The notes below the pieces were generated by a model. The model had not been told where the DNA came from. It saw only the letters and a program-made list of their open reading frames with translations, and did not search any database. Below are positions 15,129 through 18,503 of a DNA stretch of 18,503 nt, piece after piece. The DNA comes from DASSTJ01 sp035707965. GTDB taxonomy: Bacteria; Actinomycetota; Actinomycetes; Actinomycetales; Angustibacteraceae. The translations under genes and the position numbers were made by a program. The stretch is taken from contig DASSTJ010000141.1 of NCBI GenBank assembly GCA_035707965.1, forward strand, positions 1 through 18,503. Reading direction: 5' to 3'. How positions within the stretch are numbered: the first letter of the stretch is position 1; each line of letters opens with the position of its first letter.

Positions 15129-15155
15129 GTATCGGCTGCTGCACGGCGTCCATGA
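15129..15155 (-). promoter_or_regulatory. Sigma-28-like promoter for the GGDEF-EAL gene
   Basis: Minus strand: TCAT (15152-15155), a 15-nt spacer and GCCGATAC (15129-15136). The -10 matches GCCGATAA at seven of eight bases; the -35 has T for the last A/G. It lies between the SARP stop and the GGDEF-EAL start, in the correct orientation, and is the only promoter-like element I see in this 174-bp gap. Confidence 0.55.
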
Positions 15156-15224
15156 AGCGAATCACGCCCCTGACGCACAGCGGCGCGCCACCTGCGCTCT
15201 CGCCGCACGCGAACGTGGCCGATC

Positions 15225-15941
15225 TCACAGTGAGCTGGGCCTCGACAGGTACGGGACGACGAGATCGACCAACGCGGCACTCGGCTGCACTCCCAGCTCC
15301 CGGCTCAGCGCGTCACGGCACGCGCTGTACTGACGCAGTGCCGCGTCAACGTTCCCCTCGGCGAGATGGATGCGTACCACCAACCGGTGCGCCGACTCGC
15401 GCAACGGGTCCGCGCAGAGTGCCGTGAACGCCGTGGCCAGGGCGGGACCGGGCGCTCCTCGTCTCAGCTGCTCCTCCGCCGCCGTCTCCAACGCGTGCAG
15501 GTGCAGCTGGTGCAGCCGTTGCCGTTCGGGTTCGAGCCAGTCGTCGAACCACCCCGGCAGCAGATCCGCCGTCGGGCTCGGTGGCTCGAGCTCGTGGTCG
15601 GGCACGAGGTCCGCCTGGCGGAGGACGCGATGCGACCACGCGAGGCACTCATGCAGGTCGACGCGTACGTGGCGGGACAGCGCGAGCGTGTGGACTCCGA
15701 CATCCAGCACCTGAGGAGTGTGGTGCTGCAGGCGCCAGACCGTCGTCCTCAGGGCCGCGAGGGCGGCGTCCTCCGGGTGGTCCGGCCAGAGCATGCTGGC
15801 GATGACGTGGCGGCTGGGCCAGGAGTGGACGGCGAGGAAGGCGAGGAGTCGCTGCAGAGCCGGGCCGACCTGGCGCGTCTGGCCGTCAGCGGCGAACGCG
15901 AACGTGCCGAGAAGCTGAAGAGTCATGAGCGGCGGGTCCAC
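15225..15941 (-). CDS. Small SARP-family transcriptional activator (winged helix + BTAD)
   Basis: 238 aa from the GTG at 15941, which has GAGGGAG 6 nt upstream. Alternatives are GTG 15962, possibly leaderless, and ATG 15926. Residues about 5-95 form the OmpR-like winged helix (MTLQLLGTFAFAADGQTRQV, ASMLWPDHPEDAALAALRTT, VWRL). Residues about 105-235 form the bacterial transcriptional activation domain (LLPGWFDDWLEPERQRLHQL, then AEEQLRRGAPGPALA, RESAHRLVVRIHLAEGN and LRQYSACRDALSRELGVQPS). This is the minimal SARP layout of ActII-ORF4 and RedD, without ATPase or TPR extensions. SARPs recruit polymerase by binding heptameric direct repeats. A matching repeat lies in the promoter of the divergent oxidoreductase gene, its likely target. 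No polyketide or peptide antibiotic genes are in the window. Confidence 0.9.
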   Translation of the reverse strand: MDPPLMTLQLLGTFAFAADGQTRQVGPALQRLLAFLAVHSWPSRHVIASMLWPDHPEDAALAALRTTVWRLQHHTPQVLDVGVHTLALSRHVRVDLHECLAWSHRVLRQADLVPDHELEPPSPTADLLPGWFDDWLEPERQRLHQLHLHALETAAEEQLRRGAPGPALATAFTALCADPLRESAHRLVVRIHLAEGNVDAALRQYSACRDALSRELGVQPSAALVDLVVPYLSRPSSL

Positions 15942-15967
15942 GGGCGGCTCCCTCAGACGCACCGGCC

Positions 15968-15997
15968 ATCGTCACGCGCGGGCGTTCCGGACGTCAA
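15968..15997 (-). promoter_or_regulatory. Possible housekeeping promoter for the SARP gene
   Basis: Minus strand: TTGACG (15992-15997), an 18-nt spacer and GACGAT (15968-15973). The -35 is good, the -10 matches TATAAT at only three positions. Transcription would begin close to the GTG at 15962. Confidence 0.25.
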
Positions 15998-15999
15998 CG

Positions 16000-16031
16000 G
16001 TGACGGCGCTGTGACGGTCGCCTGCTTCGCT
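16000..16031 (+). promoter_or_regulatory. Predicted SARP operator and promoter for the FAD oxidoreductase gene
   Basis: Heptamers GTGACGG at 16000-16006 and 16011-16017 are identical, on the same face, with an 11-bp period. Eight bases after the second lies a -10-like hexamer TTCGCT (16026-16031). Known SARP sites are direct heptamer repeats of 11-bp (or 22-bp) period ending 8 bp before a poor -10, which is the geometry here. The ATG at 16039 follows the hexamer by 7 nt and has no Shine-Dalgarno, so the mRNA would be leaderless. Two copies rather than three leaves some doubt. Confidence 0.55.
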
Positions 16032-16038
16032 CTCCCCC

Positions 16039-17436
16039 ATGAGCACCGACTCCCTCGCGCAGGTCAGCCTCCCTGACAGCTTCAAGGGGAGGGCGATCCG
16101 ACCGGGAGACCCCGGGTACGACGAGGCGCGGGCCGTCTACAACGGCAGCATCGACCGGTACCCGGTGCTGATCGTGCAGCCCTCGGGCAACGCCGACGTC
16201 AGGGACGCGGTGGGCTTCGCCAGGCAGCAGCGGCTGCCGTTGGCGGTGCGCTGCGGTGGCCACCAGGTGGCCGGCCTGGGGACGGTCGACGACGGCCTCG
16301 TCATCGACCTGTCCAGCCTCAAGGGCGTGCGGGTGGACGCCGAAGCCGGGCTCGCCCACGCCAGCGCGGGGAGCCTCTGGGGTGAGTACGACCGCGATCT
16401 CGAGATGCTAGGGCTGGCCACACCCGGCGGGCGGGTCACCACGACGGGCGTCGGCGGCTTCACGCTCGGCGGTGGTTACGGCTGGCTCTCGACGAAGTAC
16501 GGCCTCGCGTGCGACAACCTCGTCGGCGCCGACCTCGTGACGGCAAGCGGCGAGCTGGTGCACGTCACCGACGACACGAACCCCGACCTCATGGCCGCGC
16601 TGCGGGGTGCCGGTGCGAACTTCGGAGTTGTCACCTCGTTCACCTTCACGGCACACCCGGTCCCTCCGCTGATGATGGCCGGCATGCTGGTGGTGCCCAA
16701 CGACGGGAGGCGGGCCGAGGACGCCCTCGCCGCCTACCGGGACTTCATCGAGACGGCGCCCCGAGACCTCGTCACCGCGTTGGCGTGCGTGCTCGCCCCG
16801 CCCGAGGAGTTCGTGCCGGACGGGCTGGTGGGAACACCGATCTTCGCGATCGTCGTCGCGTGGCTCGGCGACTCCAGCGACGCCGAGGCCGCGGTCGCTC
16901 CCCTTCGCGGGATCATGGACGGCGGTATCGACCTTCTCCAGCCGATGCCGTACACGGCGTTCCAGGCGATGCTGGACGGCTTCGCCCCGCGTGGTTGGCA
17001 GAACTACCACCGCGGCCACTACGTGTCAGGACTGCCGGACGGCGTCATCGACGCCTACCTGGCGAACGGACGCGGCATCGGCTCGCCGATGACGCAGGGC
17101 ATCGTCTTCCGGCTCGGAGGGGCGATCGCTGAGGTGCCCGAAGACGCCACGGCCGTGAGCAACCGCGCCGCTCCGTACATGGCACACCCGATCGCGTGCT
17201 GGCGCGACGACAGCGAGACGCAGCACGAGATGGCGTGGGTGCACGACTTCAGCGCGGCCTTCGAGCCGGCGTCCACCGGTGGCGTCTACCTCAACTTCGA
17301 GCCTGGCACGGGTCAGGCCGACGTTCGGGCCGGCTACGGACCGGTGAAGTCCCAGCGGCTGGCAGAGCTGAAGCAGCACTGGGACCCGGACAACGTCTTC
17401 CGCACCAACCACAACCTCGCACTGACGGCGCCGTAG
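16039..17436 (+). CDS. FAD-linked (BBE-type) oxidoreductase
   Basis: 465 aa. The N-terminal PCMH/FAD_binding_4 domain (about 40-215) contains PVLIVQPSGNADVRDAVGFA and the flavin-attachment segment AVRCGGHQVAG with His75, the usual 8-alpha-histidyl residue. It also contains GRVTTTGVGGFTLGGGYGWL and STKYGLACDNLVGADLVTAS. The position that carries the second, cysteinyl flavin link in bicovalent enzymes is not cysteine here, so a single link is expected. The C-terminus has the BBE (berberine bridge) signature YGPVKSQRLAELKQHWDPDN, then VFRTNHN. Such enzymes oxidise sugars or secondary metabolites with oxygen; the substrate is unknown. There is no signal peptide, so it is cytoplasmic. It is divergent from the SARP gene and probably activated by it. 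Confidence 0.9.
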   Translation: MSTDSLAQVSLPDSFKGRAIRPGDPGYDEARAVYNGSIDRYPVLIVQPSGNADVRDAVGFARQQRLPLAVRCGGHQVAGLGTVDDGLVIDLSSLKGVRVDAEAGLAHASAGSLWGEYDRDLEMLGLATPGGRVTTTGVGGFTLGGGYGWLSTKYGLACDNLVGADLVTASGELVHVTDDTNPDLMAALRGAGANFGVVTSFTFTAHPVPPLMMAGMLVVPNDGRRAEDALAAYRDFIETAPRDLVTALACVLAPPEEFVPDGLVGTPIFAIVVAWLGDSSDAEAAVAPLRGIMDGGIDLLQPMPYTAFQAMLDGFAPRGWQNYHRGHYVSGLPDGVIDAYLANGRGIGSPMTQGIVFRLGGAIAEVPEDATAVSNRAAPYMAHPIACWRDDSETQHEMAWVHDFSAAFEPASTGGVYLNFEPGTGQADVRAGYGPVKSQRLAELKQHWDPDNVFRTNHNLALTAP

Positions 17437-17490
17437 CGGAGCGGTCCGGGCCGAGGGCCGAAGCCGACGGGGCGAAGTCCAGTACGGAGC

Positions 17491-18000
17491 TCAGCCTGCG
17501 TGGCGCCGGACGACGAGCCGCGGCGGGGTGGCGAGCGAACGGCCGACGACGCAGTAGCGCTCGGTCAGCGTGGCGAGTCGGGCCAGCTGGTCGTCGTCCG
17601 CATCGGTGTCCAGCACGACCGTCACGGTGACGTCGGTGACGCCGACCGGTACCGCGCGGTCCAGGCCCAGGGTGCCGCGTGCATCGAACGAACCGTCCGC
17701 GCTGAGCGCGGCAGAGCTGATGGTCAGCCCCATCGCGGTGGCCACGCTGCGCAGGGTGACACCGGTGCAGGCCAGGAGCGCCTCGAGCAGCATGTCGCCG
17801 GAGCACGCGTCGGATCCGTCGCCGCCGGTGGCCCGGTGGAGGCCCGCCCGCACCGGCCCGGTGAAGGTGTCGATCGTGGCAGTGACGCCCGGTTCGGCGA
17901 AGGACCCGCGTGCTGCCAGGGGCGTCCGGGCGGCACCGGGCTCGTCGCGGTAGCGCTGCTTCAACGGTGCCTGGGCCGCACGGAGCTCTGTCGCATCCAC
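17491..18000 (-). CDS. OsmC/Ohr-family peroxidase-like protein
   Basis: 169 aa from the GTG at 18000 (MDATELRAAQAPLKQRYRDE). The frame is open to TTG 18045, but no upstream start has a Shine-Dalgarno and the extension is not protein-like. OsmC features are DACSGDMLLEALLACTGVTL with the first redox cysteine (C78) and ERYCVVGRSL with the second (C150). The fold strand VTDVTVTVVLDTDADDDQLA lies between them. These enzymes reduce organic hydroperoxides through the cysteine pair. An additional C66 lies just before the conserved helix. It is convergent with the oxidoreductase (54 bp between stops); a weak GGCC-GAG-GGCC hairpin is in the gap, with no T-run. Confidence 0.88.
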   Translation of the reverse strand: MDATELRAAQAPLKQRYRDEPGAARTPLAARGSFAEPGVTATIDTFTGPVRAGLHRATGGDGSDACSGDMLLEALLACTGVTLRSVATAMGLTISSAALSADGSFDARGTLGLDRAVPVGVTDVTVTVVLDTDADDDQLARLATLTERYCVVGRSLATPPRLVVRRHAG

Positions 18001-18120
18001 TCGCCCAGTGTGCCCGTCCCTGCCCACATCGGGTCGAGCGCCCAACCGGTGGACGGCGACCGGGGACGTGGGCGACCGCCGTCCTCGGCGCGGTCATGGA
18101 CGAACCGCGCACACGCCGCG

Positions 18121-18164
18121 AGTGGGGCGGGTGGGGCTCGAACCCACGACCGACGGATTATGAG
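18121..18164 (-). tRNA. 3' fragment of elongator tRNA-Met (CAU); attachment-site remnant
   Basis: On the minus strand the sequence reads from the anticodon loop CTCATAA (18158-18164) through the 3' anticodon stem TCCGT and the variable region. It continues through a perfect T arm (GTGGG-TTCGAGC-CCCAC, 18131-18147) to the acceptor 3' strand CCGCCCC and discriminator A (18123). No CCA is encoded. Upstream of the loop there is no matching 5' anticodon strand, D arm or acceptor strand, so it is not a working tRNA. The break at the anticodon loop and the integrase 60 bp away mark an att site. Confidence 0.75.
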
Positions 18165-18224
18165 AGGCATCCACGGGCCGCAGCGGCCAGCAGCCGACCG
18201 CAGCCGGACGACCGTCCGGCCAGG

Positions 18225-18503
18225 TCAGCCAGCCTTTCGCGGCCGCCGGGACGTAGCCGCCTGAGGCCGCGTGGGGTCGCCGGTTGCCCCACGATCTGCC
18301 CCACGCGGGGCAGGCAACGCCGCGAGCACAGCCGGCCGCGGCGTCTCGCCAAGATGCGCGTACCGCTGCGTCGTCAACGGCGACACGTGACCCAACAACC
18401 GGCCCACCTCCGCCAGCGACACCCCACCCTGGATCAGCCACGACGCGTACGTGTGCCGCAGGTCGTGGATCCGCACATGCCCCACCGGTACGCCCTCGAC
18501 TGA
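18225..18503 (-). CDS. int: Tyrosine-type site-specific integrase, C-terminal part (5' end outside the window)
   Basis: 92 codons are present and the frame is open to the window edge (beginning SVEGVPVGHVRIHDLRHTYA), so the GTG at 18485 is internal. The catalytic half is clear: HDLRHTYASWLIQGGVSLAE supplies the H-x-x-R pair, and VGRLLGHVSPLTTQRYAHL supplies the second histidine and the tyrosine nucleophile. The first arginine and the lysine lie beyond the edge. The tail after the tyrosine is basic and unconserved. In actinomycete integrative elements int often ends close to the att site, as here. It would recombine the element at tRNA-Met. Confidence 0.9.
   Translation of the reverse strand, partial: SVEGVPVGHVRIHDLRHTYASWLIQGGVSLAEVGRLLGHVSPLTTQRYAHLGETPRPAVLAALPAPRGADRGATGDPTRPQAATSRRPRKAG

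Larger units (their letters stand above)
18121..18503. mobile_element. End of an integrated element (att junction plus integrase)
   Basis: The tRNA fragment, then 60 bp without a gene, then an integrase whose 3' end faces the att site. This is the end of a tyrosine-recombinase element such as an actinomycete integrative plasmid or prophage. The body should lie to the right of the window, with an intact tRNA-Met at its far end. Its type cannot be told from here. Confidence 0.6.

Noticed and set aside
18121..18200. Complete tRNA gene on the minus strand
   Set aside because: The 5' anticodon strand does not pair and there is no D arm or acceptor 5' strand, so only a 3' fragment is present.
1..18503. 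CRISPR arrays, insertion sequences, rRNA and riboswitches
   Set aside because: I saw no regularly spaced repeats, transposase motifs, rRNA segments or recognisable riboswitch cores.

Overview
The window is very GC-rich, with almost every third codon position G or C, frequent GTG starts and several start codons that have no Shine-Dalgarno sequence. Together with the gene families present (SARP regulator, DUF3376 patatin, actinobacterial OsmC) this points to a motile actinomycete. A Cellulomonas-like or Kineosporia-like genus is possible, but I cannot fix the taxon from sequence alone.

Positions 1-6931 are one end of a flagellar locus. On the minus strand the first 24 codons of a flagellin lie downstream of a sigma-28 (FliA/WhiG-type) factor gene. 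Divergently, flgN-flgK-flgL-fliW form a tight operon encoding the hook-filament junction proteins, their chaperone and the flagellin-binding assembly factor. No csrA follows fliW. Next come two divergent, multidomain glycosyltransferases, a GT2-type (minus) and a GT4-type (plus), which probably modify flagellin.

A recurring promoter motif, TCA(A/G)-N15/16-(G/T)CCGA, precedes the flagellin, flgN and both glycosyltransferases. A near variant precedes a membrane GGDEF-EAL protein at 12753-15050, and a weaker one the sigma factor itself. This fits FliA-type recognition and ties the glycosyltransferases and the c-di-GMP enzyme to one motility regulon. The GT2 transcript also seems to carry a 40-codon leader ORF with a strong Shine-Dalgarno, overlapping the SD-less GT2 start by 4 nt.

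Positions 8741-12799 hold a plus-strand run of non-flagellar genes: a patatin-like lipase with DUF3376, a 100-aa charged protein, a PPC/DUF296 protein and a GNAT-like protein. The last overlaps the 3' end of the convergent GGDEF-EAL gene.

Positions 15225-17436 are a two-gene module: a small SARP activator divergent from a BBE-type FAD-linked oxidoreductase. The oxidoreductase promoter carries two GTGACGG heptamers 11 bp apart, 8 bp before a -10-like hexamer, with an apparently leaderless ATG. This is the arrangement expected of a SARP operator.

Positions 17491-18503 hold an OsmC-type peroxidase, then a 3' fragment of an elongator tRNA-Met (CAU) broken at the anticodon loop, and the C-terminal end of a tyrosine integrase running off the window. 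This is the junction of an integrated element lying to the right.
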